Assembly: GCA_000438115.1 (NCBI GenBank)
Contig: FR903596.1
Coordinates: 34,374-98,373 of the forward strand
DNA: 64,000 nt
Direction: 5' to 3'
Origin: Prevotella sp. CAG:617
GTDB lineage: Bacteria > Bacteroidota > Bacteroidia > Bacteroidales > Bacteroidaceae
Both the position numbers and the translations under genes were made by a program. Under the pieces are notes generated by a model. It ran no database searches. It was not told the origin of the DNA and saw nothing but the letters and a program-made list of their open reading frames with translations. This document shows, piece by piece, positions 1-8,252 of the stretch. Position 1 is the first letter of the stretch; each line of letters starts with the position of its first letter.

Positions 1-2083
1 GGGTGTATGATGATGTAGTCTCCTCCTTTTTCAGCGGGCGTAATGGTTGGCTGAAGGGGGAAATGGGCTGCGCCGTAGTCTGCGATTTCTTGAAATTGTC
101 TGACGGGGCATCCGTATAACGGCTGTCAATTTCCTTCAGAAAAGGACTGGGATTGCAGAAAGTGAATTTGCCGTACATCATGCGGCTTTGGGCGTGGCTC
201 AGGTAGCAGTAGGATTTGGCGCGCGTCAGGGCCACGTAGAACAAGCGGCGCTCTTCTTCCATTTCTGCCGGATTATAGGTTGCCAATTGGTTGGGGAACA
301 AGTCCTCTTCCATTCCGACAACAAACACGGCTTCAAACTCCAGACCTTTGGCTGAGTGAATGGTCATCATCGACACTTTTTCGGCATTTCCGTCTTCATC
401 GTGCTCCTCGTTTGTAAGTAGTGACACCTGAGCCAGATAATTGGCCAATCGTACCGGTTGTTCTTCGTTTTCAGTCTGTTGCTCGTCTTCAAACAATTTG
501 ATGGCGTTGAGCAATTCCTGTACGTTTTCCTGTTTGCTGAGGCATTCGGCACTTTGGTCAGCCGACAAGTCGGCCTTGATGCCGCTTTTCTCGATAACGC
601 TCATGCAGAATGCATATAGTCCTTCAGTATGGGTCGTGTCAGCTTCCCGGCTGATTAATTTGTCAATGAGCGACTTGAACTTTTGCAGTTTCTTGATGGT
701 GGCGGCACTGATTTGCGCTTCCTTCATCCAGTCTTCGCGCTGCAGCACATCCCATACGGACATTTGGTTCGTAATGGCAAATACCTGCAGCTTTTTCTGC
801 GTGGTGTCGCCAATGCCGCGGGCGGGATAGTTGATAATGCGCCGCAGCGCTTCTTCGTCGTATGGATTGACAATGATGCGCAGATAAGCCAGAATATCCT
901 TGATTTCCTTTCGCTGATAGAACGACAGCCCGCCGTAAATGCGGTAGGGGATGTTCATGCTGCGCAGCGTTTCCTCAAAGATTCGGCTTTGTGCATTGGT
1001 GCGATAGAGAATGGCCATTTCGTTGTACGAAACGTGTTGTCGCGCCAGACGCCCTATGCAGCGTGCCACCTTGATACTCTCTTCCTTGTCGCTGTAGGCG
1101 TCAAGGATGTGAATTTTTTCGCCTTCGTTGCGGTTGCTGTACACCTGCTTTTCAATCTGATGGCGGTTGAGGCGGATAATGGAGTTGGCTGCGTTGACAA
1201 TGTTGCCCGTTGAGCGGTAATTGCATTCCAGCTTGAAGGTGCGCGCCGTGGGATACTGGTTGGTGAAACTCAGAATGTTGCTGATGTCGGCACCGCGGAA
1301 TCCGTAGATGCTTTGTGCATCGTCGCCCACCACGCAGATGCGTGAATCCTTCTCGGTCAGTAGCGAGAGGATGCGGTGTTGGGCGTAGTTGGTGTCCTGA
1401 AACTCGTCTACCAGAACATACTGGAAGTGCTGTTTGTACTTCTGGCAGATTTCCGGATTTTTGAAGAACAGCTGGAAGGTGTAGAGTAGCAGGTCGTCAA
1501 AGTCCATGGCGTTGGCCTGCCGGCATCGCGCCACGTAGGCTGCATATATCTTGTGCATTTCCGTCAGGTTGTCGGCTGCATCACGGCGTATGGCCGTACT
1601 GTCCGAACTGTATTGCTCGGGCATAATCAGCCTGTTTTTGGCGGCTGAAATGCGGTTGCCCACCACGTTGGGCTTGTAGGTCTTGTCGTCCAGCTTCATT
1701 TCCTTCACGATGGCCTTGATGAGGCTGCGCGAGTCGCTGGAGTCATAAATGGTAATGTTCGGATTGAACCCGATGGCCTGATATTCAGTGCGCAGAATAC
1801 GCAGGAAGATGGAGTGGAAGGTACCCATGCAGAGGTATCGGGCCTTTTCCAGCCCAATCAGAGCTGCAATACGGTCTTTCATTTCTGCGGCCGCCTTGTT
1901 CGTAAAGGTCAGGGCCAGAATGTTCCAGGGCGCCATGCCGATGCTCAGCAGATAAGCAATCTTGTAGGTCAGCACACGCGTTTTTCCGGAACCGGCTCCG
2001 GCTATAATCAACGAAGGGCCGTCACAATACATGACGGCCTCTTGTTGATTTTCGTTCAAATCGGACAGAAAATGATTTTCCAC
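1..2083 (-). CDS. pcrA: UvrD/PcrA-type ATP-dependent DNA helicase (3' end off the left edge)
   Basis: Superfamily 1A 3'-5' DNA helicase of the UvrD/PcrA group, acting in excision repair and in clearing replication and recombination intermediates. Read on the minus strand, the N-terminus carries the Walker A motif GAGSGKT, followed by LTFTNKAA (Ia), LVDEFQDTN (II), VGDDAQSIYGFRGA (III), ECNYRS (IV), TIHSAKGLEF (V) and YVALTRA (VI). About 694 codons are present; the C-terminal tail continues beyond base 1. A TGA lies 11 codons upstream in frame and no ATG follows it before the helicase domain, so a GTG at 2083 is the best start (next ATG only at residue 18, close to Walker A). It lies 37 bp downstream of proS on the same strand and is probably cotranscribed with it. 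Confidence 0.93.
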   Translation of the reverse strand, partial: MENHFLSDLNENQQEAVMYCDGPSLIIAGAGSGKTRVLTYKIAYLLSIGMAPWNILALTFTNKAAAEMKDRIAALIGLEKARYLCMGTFHSIFLRILRTEYQAIGFNPNITIYDSSDSRSLIKAIVKEMKLDDKTYKPNVVGNRISAAKNRLIMPEQYSSDSTAIRRDAADNLTEMHKIYAAYVARCRQANAMDFDDLLLYTFQLFFKNPEICQKYKQHFQYVLVDEFQDTNYAQHRILSLLTEKDSRICVVGDDAQSIYGFRGADISNILSFTNQYPTARTFKLECNYRSTGNIVNAANSIIRLNRHQIEKQVYSNRNEGEKIHILDAYSDKEESIKVARCIGRLARQHVSYNEMAILYRTNAQSRIFEETLRSMNIPYRIYGGLSFYQRKEIKDILAYLRIIVNPYDEEALRRIINYPARGIGDTTQKKLQVFAITNQMSVWDVLQREDWMKEAQISAATIKKLQKFKSLIDKLISREADTTHTEGLYAFCMSVIEKSGIKADLSADQSAECLSKQENVQELLNAIKLFEDEQQTENEEQPVRLANYLAQVSLLTNEEHDEDGNAEKVSMMTIHSAKGLEFEAVFVVGMEEDLFPNQLATYNPAEMEEERRLFYVALTRAKSYCYLSHAQSRMMYGKFTFCNPSPFLKEIDSRYTDAPSDNFKKSQTTAQPISPFSQPLRPLKKEETTSSYT

Positions 2084-2120
2084 CTTGATTCTGTATTTTT
2101 TTCAGGATGTCAATATGATT

Positions 2121-3605
2121 TTAGTAGCTGCGGGCAATGAGTACCCGATATTTGGCCGGCTTGCCCGACACCATGTCCGTACCCGGATTTTCCTGACTTA
2201 CGCTGAACGGTACACAGCGTATCGTGGCCTGAGTCTCTTCCTTGATTCGTGCCTCGGTTTCAACCGTACCGTCCCACGGGCAGAGGAAGAATCCTCCGTT
2301 GGGAATGCGGGCCTTGAATTCTTCGTAGTCGTTGCATTCGTAGATATGAGCATCCAAAAAGGCTTTGGCCTTGGTAAACAGGTTGGTCTGAATTTCCTCC
2401 AGCAGTTGGGCTACATATTCTTCGATGCCTTCTACCGGACGGGTTTCCTTTTCCAGCGTGTCGCGGCGCATCACTTCAATGGAGCCGTTGGCCAGGTCGC
2501 GGGCACCCATAACCAGACGTACGGGAACACCTTTGAGCTCGTAGTCGGCAAACTTGAAGCCCGGACGCTTGTTGTCGGCGTTGTCGTATTTTACGCTGAT
2601 GCCCATGCTGCGCAGTTTGTCAGCCAGGGCCTGCAGGCGTGTGTTGAGCTCTTCCAGCTCCTCATTACCTTTGTAGATGGGGATAATAACAACTTGGATG
2701 GGGGCGAGGTGTGGCGGGAGTACCAAGCCGTTGTCGTCGCTGTGTGTCATGATGAGTGCACCCATCAAACGGGTACTTACGCCCCAGCTGGTGGCCCAGG
2801 CATATTCCAGTTTGTTTTCCTTGTTGATAAACTGCACGTTGAAAGCCTTGCCGAAGTTCTGTCCCAGGAAGTGGCTCGTACCCGACTGCAGCGCCTTTCC
2901 GTCCTGCATCAGGGCCTCGATGGTATAGGTGTCCAACGCGCCGGCAAAACGTTCGGTTTCGCTCTTCACTCCCTGAATCAATGGTATGGCCATGTATTTT
3001 TCCACAAAGTCAGCATATACCTTCAGCATCTGTTTGGCGCGTGCTTCAGCCTCTTCGCGTGTGGCGTGGGCCGTGTGGCCCTCTTGCCAGAGGAATTCGC
3101 TCGTGCGCAGGAACAGACGCGTACGCATTTCCCAGCGCATCACGTTGCACCACTGGTTGCAGCACAGGGGCAGGTCGCGCCAGGAGTGAATCCATTTGCG
3201 GTAAGTATTCCAGATGGTAGTTTCCGACGTCGGACGGATAATCAGTTCTTCCTCCAGTTTGGCGGCCGGGTCAACTACCACGCCGTTGCCCTCTTCGTTG
3301 GCTTTCAGACGATAGTGGGTTACTACGGCACACTCTTTGGCAAAGCCCTCAACGTGTTCGGCTTCTTTGGAGAGGAATGATTTTGGAATCAGCATCGGGA
3401 AGTACACGTTCTGTACGCCCGTCTCTTTGAATTTTCCGTCCAGAATGTGCTGGAGCTTTTCCCAAATGGCGTAACCATAGGGTTTTATTACCATACAGCC
3501 GCGCACGTCTGACTGTTCTGCCAAGTCGGCCTTTACTACCAACTCGTTATACCACTGCGAATAGTTCTCGCTTCGTTTTGTGAGGTTTTTCAGTTCTTTT
3601 GCCAT
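2121..3605 (-). CDS. proS: Prolyl-tRNA synthetase, archaeal/eukaryotic type
   Basis: Charges tRNA-Pro with proline. 494 residues starting [19 protein letters not shown]. The size, the lack of the INS editing insertion of the 570-residue bacterial type, and the C-terminal extension ending in a hydrophobic-Tyr tail (IARSY) fit the type 3 (archaeal/eukaryote-like) ProRS usual in Bacteroidetes. Class II motif 2 ([21 protein letters not shown]) and motif 3 ([17 protein letters not shown]) regions are visible. The frame stays open to 3938, but the extra residues do not resemble the family and a promoter -7 box lies at 3635-3642, so the ATG at 3605 is the start. pcrA follows 37 bp downstream. Confidence 0.96.
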   Translation of the reverse strand: MAKELKNLTKRSENYSQWYNELVVKADLAEQSDVRGCMVIKPYGYAIWEKLQHILDGKFKETGVQNVYFPMLIPKSFLSKEAEHVEGFAKECAVVTHYRLKANEEGNGVVVDPAAKLEEELIIRPTSETTIWNTYRKWIHSWRDLPLCCNQWCNVMRWEMRTRLFLRTSEFLWQEGHTAHATREEAEARAKQMLKVYADFVEKYMAIPLIQGVKSETERFAGALDTYTIEALMQDGKALQSGTSHFLGQNFGKAFNVQFINKENKLEYAWATSWGVSTRLMGALIMTHSDDNGLVLPPHLAPIQVVIIPIYKGNEELEELNTRLQALADKLRSMGISVKYDNADNKRPGFKFADYELKGVPVRLVMGARDLANGSIEVMRRDTLEKETRPVEGIEEYVAQLLEEIQTNLFTKAKAFLDAHIYECNDYEEFKARIPNGGFFLCPWDGTVETEARIKEETQATIRCVPFSVSQENPGTDMVSGKPAKYRVLIARSY

Positions 3606-3634
3606 GATAGGATGAAAAAATTTTTTTCTGGTTG

Positions 3635-3642
3635 CAAAAATA
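3635..3642 (-). promoter_or_regulatory. Promoter -7 box for proS-pcrA
   Basis: On the minus strand this reads TATTTTTG, matching the Bacteroidetes TAnnTTTG consensus, 29 bp before the proS ATG. No good TTTG -33 element is seen at the right spacing. It falls inside the longer open frame and supports the shorter ProRS start. Confidence 0.5.
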
Positions 3643-4085
3643 CGAATTTTCTGCCGTTTGGCGACTATTCCGCTAAGCAGAAAAGCGGCAGGCCGGCCAA
3701 AACCTTTCTTTTCAGATATGGTGTGTATCTGTCGTGGGTTGTTGCTTTTTCTCTTTTGCTTTATGAATGAGCGTACCGATTTTAAATGCCATGGTTTAGT
3801 ATGTGGGGTAAAAAAGTGTGTGCCAAAGTACATTAGCGCGTATGGACTTTCCGTGGTTAAGAGGCGTTTTAATGGAGAGGCTTGAAAAAAAATTATGAAG
3901 GCATCTAAAAATAACAAGTTCCGACCTTGTTCCAACAAAGTCGGAACTTTATATCTTCTGTTTCTGTTGCAGACACGGTAATTTTAATAAGTCTCAGTGA
4001 AACGGCATATATATGGTCATAAAAATTGGTGAAAAAACGGCCATAATATGTTGTGTAGGATAAGCAGAAACCGATTGTATCGATT
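3643..4085. other. Intergenic region without a gene (holds hairpin 3916-3949)
   Basis: No convincing coding region. The only strong structure is a palindrome with arms AAGTTCCGAC (3916-3925) and GTCGGAACTT (3940-3949); the interior TTGTT/AACAA can also pair, leaving a near-continuous hairpin. Its core is shared with other intergenic hairpins in the window (see findings). It does not directly follow any gene stop, so a terminator role is not obvious. Confidence 0.6.
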
Positions 4086-4122
4086 TCATTATAATAATAG
4101 GCAGCGGAGTAATCCGCTGCCT
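4086..4122 (-). terminator. Terminator of tRNA-Arg
   Basis: Perfect 10-bp stem (4099-4108 with 4113-4122, loop GTAA) beginning two bases after the encoded CCA of the tRNA, followed on the minus strand by a T-rich stretch (TATTATTATAATG). Typical placement for a factor-independent tRNA terminator. Confidence 0.75.
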
Positions 4123-4124
4123 AT

Positions 4125-4201
4125 TGGTGATCCCGTTGGGATTCAAACCCAAGACCTTCAGAACCGGAATCTGACGCTCTATTCAGCTAAGCTACGGGAC
4201 C
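4125..4201 (-). tRNA. tRNA-Arg (anticodon CCG)
   Basis: Full cloverleaf on the minus strand: acceptor GGTCCCG paired with CGGGATC (one G-U), a D-arm, anticodon stem TCAGA/TCTGA enclosing loop TTCCGGT with anticodon CCG (reads CGG), a T-arm with GGTTTGAATCC, discriminator A and an encoded CCA (4125-4127). A consensus promoter lies just upstream and a hairpin terminator just downstream, so this is a single-gene unit. Confidence 0.95.
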
Positions 4202-4212
4202 TTTATCGGCTG

Positions 4213-4243
4213 CAAAAGTATAAAAATAAGTTGAAACGGCAAA
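4213..4243 (-). promoter_or_regulatory. Promoter of tRNA-Arg
   Basis: Minus strand TTTG (4240-4243), 19-bp spacer, TACTTTTG (4213-4220), 12 bp before the tRNA 5' end. Both elements and the spacing fit the Bacteroidetes housekeeping promoter. Confidence 0.75.
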
Positions 4244-4383
4244 AATAAAGTTCGCTTTTTGTAGAGAAGAGGATGGGGAGTTTAATATAGGGTGACATTT
4301 TTGGGGGGGAGAGGATTTGCTATTGTGTCCGCCGATAGGTGAGGATAGTGTGCGTAAATAAGCGTGTGAAGGGAAATAGTCTT

Positions 4384-4426
4384 GACTCCCAGTAATACAT
4401 TACATATAGGCGTATTACTGGGAGTC
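4384..4426 (-). terminator. Terminator of the regulator/membrane-protein operon
   Basis: Perfect 15-bp stem (4384-4398 with 4412-4426, 13-nt loop) 20 bp after the stop of the winged-helix gene. The tail is not a pure T run, so termination strength is uncertain. Confidence 0.6.
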
Positions 4427-4445
4427 GGGAGCGGGAAGTGGCGGG

Positions 4446-4733
4446 TTACAGGGCATTGCCCAGGTATTCCCGGAGGGTTTCTATGTATTCTTTTAGCGCT
4501 TGCCGGCCTTTGTCGGTAAGGGTGCACGTGGTTCGCGGCTTTTTGCCGATGATTTCTTTACGTACACTGATGTATTCGGCCTCTGCCAGTTTTTCTATCT
4601 GAACGCTCAGATTGCCGGCCGTAGCGCCTGTCTTTTCTTTCAGCCACACGAAGTCGGCTTCGGTTACGGTGAGGAGCAGCGAAATGACAGACAGACGCAG
4701 TTGCGCATGTAGTAGAGGGTTGAGCGGCTTCAT
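4446..4733 (-). CDS. Winged-helix transcriptional regulator (HTH_34 type)
   Basis: 95-residue stand-alone winged helix-turn-helix protein of the small MarR/ArsR-like group (Pfam winged helix DNA-binding domain, HTH_34). The helix-turn-helix (GATAGNLSVQIEKLAEAEYI) and the wing with KKPRTTCTLTDKGRQAL are visible; there is no effector domain. Its ATG overlaps the stop of the upstream membrane-protein gene by 4 bp (ATGA), so the two are translationally coupled. In Bacteroidetes such regulators often pair with a membrane protein they control. Two 18-bp inverted operators in the operon promoter (5449-5466 and 5531-5548) are the likely binding sites, implying autoregulation; this is inference. Confidence 0.85.
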   Translation of the reverse strand: MKPLNPLLHAQLRLSVISLLLTVTEADFVWLKEKTGATAGNLSVQIEKLAEAEYISVRKEIIGKKPRTTCTLTDKGRQALKEYIETLREYLGNAL

Positions 4734-5344
4734 TCTTTTGCGGCTTTATGATTCAGAATGTGTCCGGGTATGATTAATGCAACTAAAAATGCAATGGCTG
4801 CCATCAGGTTCCAACTGGCGTGAAAAGCCTGTCCGCTGCGCATTTCTATGAGCAATGTTACAGGTATGATGGCAGCTGCTACGGTGATTCGGGTAATACT
4901 GGGAACGTTGACAACCAGGCCGGATATCATTGTACCTATGCATACGTATAGCAGGGCCAGTGGGAGCATAAGGCTGAAGTTGATGGATAGGGTGAGGAAT
5001 CCCATACCAATGATGGTGGCGCAGGTCAGCACCATGAGCCATCCTACGATTTTCCATGTGTTGTTTAGCATTTTGTCGGTGTAGGATACGGCGTGTGGTT
5101 TACACTTCTTGTTTTTGAAATAGATGATGGGTTGGGGTAAAAACATGGCAAACCAAAGGAAATTCCATGCGGGTTGTGTGGTAAAGTGCGTGATGAGATA
5201 TACAGCGATGGCCAGAATAACACTGGTGTAGCCATAACATAAGAAAACGTTGCCAGAACCCACTTCAAGTTCTTTTCTGGTTTTTTGAATCATTTGCGTG
5301 ATCAGTTCCAGACTTTCTTTCTCGTTAAAAATATGTTCGTTCAT
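4730..5344 (-). CDS. Multi-pass membrane protein of unknown function
   Basis: 204 residues. A soluble N-terminus of about 35 residues (MNEHIFNEKESLELITQMIQ) is followed by about five or six hydrophobic helices (roughly 32-52, 59-78, 96-118, 122-145, 148-168, 178-197). No catalytic motif is recognised. It is the first gene of a two-gene operon with the winged-helix regulator (4-bp overlap). The transcript starts near 5512 by its promoter, giving an unusually long leader of about 170 nt. The pairing with a regulator suggests a membrane sensor, an immunity-like protein or the regulated output itself; the sequence does not decide. Confidence 0.8.
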   Translation of the reverse strand: MNEHIFNEKESLELITQMIQKTRKELEVGSGNVFLCYGYTSVILAIAVYLITHFTTQPAWNFLWFAMFLPQPIIYFKNKKCKPHAVSYTDKMLNNTWKIVGWLMVLTCATIIGMGFLTLSINFSLMLPLALLYVCIGTMISGLVVNVPSITRITVAAAIIPVTLLIEMRSGQAFHASWNLMAAIAFLVALIIPGHILNHKAAKE

Positions 5345-5448
5345 AATGGTAATTTTTTAATAGATACCGGCAATGTCAAACCTTTGTTCGGGCCCAGGTT
5401 TCAGGTTGGCAAGCTAAGTATCGGGTGTTTGAATTTTATTTTTCAGTA

Positions 5449-5466
5449 TGGTTTATAATATAAACT
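5449..5466 (+). promoter_or_regulatory. Putative operator (downstream copy)
   Basis: TGGTTTATAATATAAACT, containing the palindrome GTTTAT-N3-ATAAAC. It lies in the 5' leader of the membrane-protein/regulator operon and matches 17 of 18 bases with the reverse complement of 5531-5548. Confidence 0.6.
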
Positions 5467-5518
5467 GAATGTGGTAAAAAATAAGGGTATTTACCCCTCA
5501 TTTAACTGTTTTCTTTTG

Positions 5519-5550
5519 CAAAGATAAAGAAGTTTATTTTATAAACCAAA
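5519..5550 (-). promoter_or_regulatory. Promoter of the membrane-protein/regulator operon
   Basis: Minus strand TTTG (5547-5550), 20-bp spacer, TATCTTTG (5519-5526): both elements and the spacing fit the Bacteroidetes consensus. Almost the whole spacer is occupied by the palindromic operator at 5531-5548, an arrangement expected for repression by steric block. Confidence 0.75.
5531..5548 (-). promoter_or_regulatory. Putative operator (promoter-spacer copy)
   Basis: On the minus strand TGGTTTATAAAATAAACT, palindrome GTTTAT-N3-ATAAAC, between the -33 and -7 boxes. It is the inverted partner of 5449-5466, centre-to-centre distance about 82 bp. Confidence 0.65.
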
Positions 5551-5698
5551 TTAATTTGAATTTATTTGAGCAGAAAATGATATAATTAAGTATAGGTTAG
5601 TAATGAATTAGGCACTGATAGGGAAACCGGCTTATAGTATGAATGAAAATAATGTCGGAATATTTATGAATAATTTTGCATTTTGTTCTGAATAAAGT

Positions 5699-5729
5699 TT
5701 TGTAAACGACATTTTTATTTGTATATTTG
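5699..5729 (+). promoter_or_regulatory. Promoter of asnA
   Basis: TTTG (5699-5702), 19-bp spacer, TATATTTG (5722-5729), 30 bp before the asnA ATG. A full match to the Bacteroidetes consensus. Confidence 0.75.
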
Positions 5730-5759
5730 CACATCAAATAACAAAAAGTAAAAAATATT

Positions 5760-6797
5760 ATGAGCTATCTGATAAAACCCATTAATTATAAACCATTGCT
5801 CGACCGTCAGGAAACGGAGCAGGCCATCAAGCTGATTAAGGACTTTTTTCAGCAAAATTTGGCCACAGGGCTGCGCTTGCATCGTGTGACGGGTCCTCTT
5901 TTTGTGCAGAAGGGCCTTGGACTCAACGATGATCTTAACGGAGTGGAACGCCCGGTCAGTTTCCCCATTAAGGATATGAATGAGGCTGTAGCCGAGGTGG
6001 TTCATTCGCTGGCCAAATGGAAGCGCATGACGCTGGCTGATCACGGCATTGAGCCGGGATATGGCATTTATACCGACATGAACGCCATACGTGCCGATGA
6101 GGAGTTGGGCAATTTGCATTCACTCTATGTGGACCAGTGGGACTGGGAGCGTGTTATTTTACCGGAAAATCGAAATTTGAAATTCCTGAAAAGCATTGTG
6201 CGCTGCATTTATGCCGCATTGTTGCGTACGGAGTTCCTGGTAACAGAGCGTTTCCCGCAACTAAAGCCGTTCTTGCCTCAGGAAGTGCAGTTTATTCATG
6301 CTGAGGAGCTACGTCAGCGTTATCCGGACTTGACGCCAAAGGAGCGTGAAAATGAGATTTGCAGGGAATATGGAGCTGTGTTTATCATAGGTATCGGTTG
6401 TCCTTTAGGAGATGGTAAGCCTCACGACCAGCGTGCTCCGGACTACGATGATTATTCTACGGTGGCTGAGAACGGATTGCCTGGTCTGAATGGCGATTTG
6501 CTGGTGTGGAATACGGTGTTGGGCCGTGCTTTTGAACTTTCGTCCATGGGTATTCGTGTAGATCATGATGCTCTGTTGCGTCAGTTGCACGATACGGGGC
6601 GCGAAGACCGATTGCAGCTTTATTTCCATAAACGTTTGGTTGAAGGTACGCTGCCGTTAAGCATAGGAGGCGGTATCGGACAGTCAAGGTTGTGTATGCT
6701 TTATCTGCGTAAGGCTCATATCGGCGAAATTCAGGCCAGTATCTGGCCCGAGGCTATGCGCAAGGAATGCACGGAAGTCGGTATTCCGCTTATATAA
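5760..6797 (+). CDS. asnA: Aspartate--ammonia ligase (asparagine synthetase A)
   Basis: Makes asparagine from aspartate, ammonia and ATP; class II aminoacyl-tRNA-synthetase fold. 345 residues, full family length. Family signatures include the N-terminal SYLIKPINYKPLLDRQETEQ, the FVQKGLGLNDDLNGVERPVSF segment, HSLAKWKRMTLADHG, and the C-terminal GGGIGQSRLCMLYLRK loop. It uses free ammonia rather than glutamine, consistent with an ammonia-rich gut-type habitat (inference). It has its own promoter and its own terminator, so it is a single-gene transcript. The intergenic stretch to its left is shared with the divergent membrane-protein/regulator operon. Confidence 0.97.
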   Translation: MSYLIKPINYKPLLDRQETEQAIKLIKDFFQQNLATGLRLHRVTGPLFVQKGLGLNDDLNGVERPVSFPIKDMNEAVAEVVHSLAKWKRMTLADHGIEPGYGIYTDMNAIRADEELGNLHSLYVDQWDWERVILPENRNLKFLKSIVRCIYAALLRTEFLVTERFPQLKPFLPQEVQFIHAEELRQRYPDLTPKERENEICREYGAVFIIGIGCPLGDGKPHDQRAPDYDDYSTVAENGLPGLNGDLLVWNTVLGRAFELSSMGIRVDHDALLRQLHDTGREDRLQLYFHKRLVEGTLPLSIGGGIGQSRLCMLYLRKAHIGEIQASIWPEAMRKECTEVGIPLI

Positions 6798-6829
6798 AGA
6801 ATATGATGCGTGAAAAACGCTTATTTTAC

Positions 6830-6860
6830 AATCCATTCGGATATCGGATGGATTTTTTTT
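6830..6860 (+). terminator. Terminator of asnA
   Basis: Hairpin with arms AATCCAT/ATGGATT around a second paired segment (TCGGATATCGG), followed by eight T residues, 33 bp after the asnA stop. Canonical intrinsic terminator. Confidence 0.85.
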
Positions 6861-6894
6861 GTGGAGCCGGAATTCCTGCTTGCAAAAAAAATCG

Positions 6895-6902
6895 TAAGTT
6901 TG
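6895..6902 (+). promoter_or_regulatory. Promoter -7 box of pepT
   Basis: TAAGTTTG, consensus TAnnTTTG, 33 bp before the pepT ATG. The -33 region is weak. Confidence 0.5.
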
Positions 6903-6934
6903 CAATTGACAATGAAATAAAAAGATAATATAGC

Positions 6935-8170
6935 ATGAATATAGTAGAGCGTTTTATCCGTTATACGAGTTTTGATACTCAGTCAAGTGAAAACAGTAGC
7001 ACTACGCCGAGTACACCGAAACAGATGGACTTTGCCCGTTTCCTGAAAAAGGAACTGGAGGATGAAGGATTAAGTGATGTGGAATTGGATGAGCATGGTT
7101 ATCTGTATGCCACACTGCCTTCAAATGCCGATGACGACAAGGAGATTCCTACCATAGGTTTTATTGCGCATTACGATACCAGTCCTGATTGTTCTGGTGC
7201 TAATGTAACACCGCGCATTGTTAAGGATTATGATGGCAAGGTTATAGAGTTGGATGCTGAGGCCGGCATTGTGTTGTCGCCTGAGAAATTTCCGGAACTC
7301 AAGAGTCATGTGGGTGAGGATCTTATTGTGACAAACGGACATACGTTGTTGGGAGCCGACGATAAGGCCGGTATTGCTGAAATCGTGGAAGCCATGGTTT
7401 ATCTGAAGGCCCATCCCGAAATTGAGCACGGTACCATACGCGTCGGATTTAATCCGGACGAGGAAATTGGCTTGGGAGCACATCTGTTTGATGTAGAAAA
7501 GTTTGGCTGTGAATGGGCTTATACCATGGACGGTGGTGAAGTGGGCGAATTGGAGTTCGAGAACTTTAATGCCGCTTCTGCCCAGTTGGACATTACTGGC
7601 GTAAGCGTGCATCCCGGATATGCCAAGAACAAGATGATTAATGCCGCCCGTGTAGCTGCTGATTTTGTGGGTTTGATTCCTGCTGACGAAACCCCTGAAA
7701 CAACCGAAGGATACGAGGGCTTTTATCATGTAGTCGGCATAGAAGGTAATGTGGAGCGTGCTACCGTGCAAATGATTATTCGTGATCACGACCGTCAGCG
7801 TTTTGAGCAGCGTAAAAAGTGGGTTGCTGGTGCAGCTGAGCAGTTGAATCAGAAATATGGTGCCGGTACGGTCAAGGCAACGGTGAAGGATCAGTATTAC
7901 AACATGCGTGAAAAGGTTGAACCGATGATGCACGTTATTGATATTGCACTGAAAGCTATGGAGATGGCATCTGTACATCCGCAGGTAAAGGCTATTCGCG
8001 GAGGTACGGATGGCGCGCAGCTTTCGTTCAAGGGGCTGCCTTGTCCCAATATCTTTGCGGGAGGCATCAATTTCCATGGTCCGTATGAATTCCTGCCGAT
8101 TCCTTCACTTACTAAGGCTATGGAAACCGTAGTGAATATTTGTCGGCTTACTGCACAATTTCATGAATAA
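6935..8170 (+). CDS. pepT: Peptidase T (tripeptide aminopeptidase)
   Basis: Cytoplasmic zinc aminopeptidase of family M20B that removes the N-terminal residue from tripeptides. 411 residues, normal length. Zinc-site motifs are present: [12 protein letters not shown] (His and Asp ligand region), [32 protein letters not shown] (catalytic Glu and ligand Glu) and, near the C-terminus, [24 protein letters not shown] with a terminal ligand region FHGPYEF. The start is the first ATG after the promoter box. It is flanked by terminators on both sides, so it is probably monocistronic. Confidence 0.97.
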   Translation: MNIVERFIRYTSFDTQSSENSSTTPSTPKQMDFARFLKKELEDEGLSDVELDEHGYLYATLPSNADDDKEIPTIGFIAHYDTSPDCSGANVTPRIVKDYDGKVIELDAEAGIVLSPEKFPELKSHVGEDLIVTNGHTLLGADDKAGIAEIVEAMVYLKAHPEIEHGTIRVGFNPDEEIGLGAHLFDVEKFGCEWAYTMDGGEVGELEFENFNAASAQLDITGVSVHPGYAKNKMINAARVAADFVGLIPADETPETTEGYEGFYHVVGIEGNVERATVQMIIRDHDRQRFEQRKKWVAGAAEQLNQKYGAGTVKATVKDQYYNMREKVEPMMHVIDIALKAMEMASVHPQVKAIRGGTDGAQLSFKGLPCPNIFAGGINFHGPYEFLPIPSLTKAMETVVNICRLTAQFHE

Positions 8171-8198
8171 TAGAGACAACATAGAATAAGATTTACGG

Positions 8199-8240
8199 TA
8201 AGGAAGGAAGTGAAAGCAGGCTTTCTTCCTTATTTCATTT
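8199..8240 (+). terminator. Terminator of pepT
   Basis: Imperfect 12-bp stem with arms TAAGGAAG-n-AAG and CTT-n-CTTCCTTA, followed by TTTCATTTTTT, about 30 bp after the stop. It ends 13 bp before the next gene. Confidence 0.75.
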
Positions 8241-8252
8241 TTTAGGAAAAAT

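Noticed and set aside
683..1213. 176-residue open frame on the plus strand opposite pcrA
   Set aside because: Antisense to helicase motifs IV-VI, which are clearly coding on the minus strand.
2085..3380. 431-residue open frame on the plus strand opposite proS
   Set aside because: It is the antisense shadow of a well-supported ProRS gene; the translation has no family resemblance.
3658..3885. 75-residue open frame between proS and tRNA-Arg
   Set aside because: Lies opposite the proS promoter, shows no recognisable domain and no promoter of its own.
7121..8077. 318-residue minus-strand open frame over pepT
   Set aside because: Antisense to an intact peptidase T; composition is that of an antisense frame.
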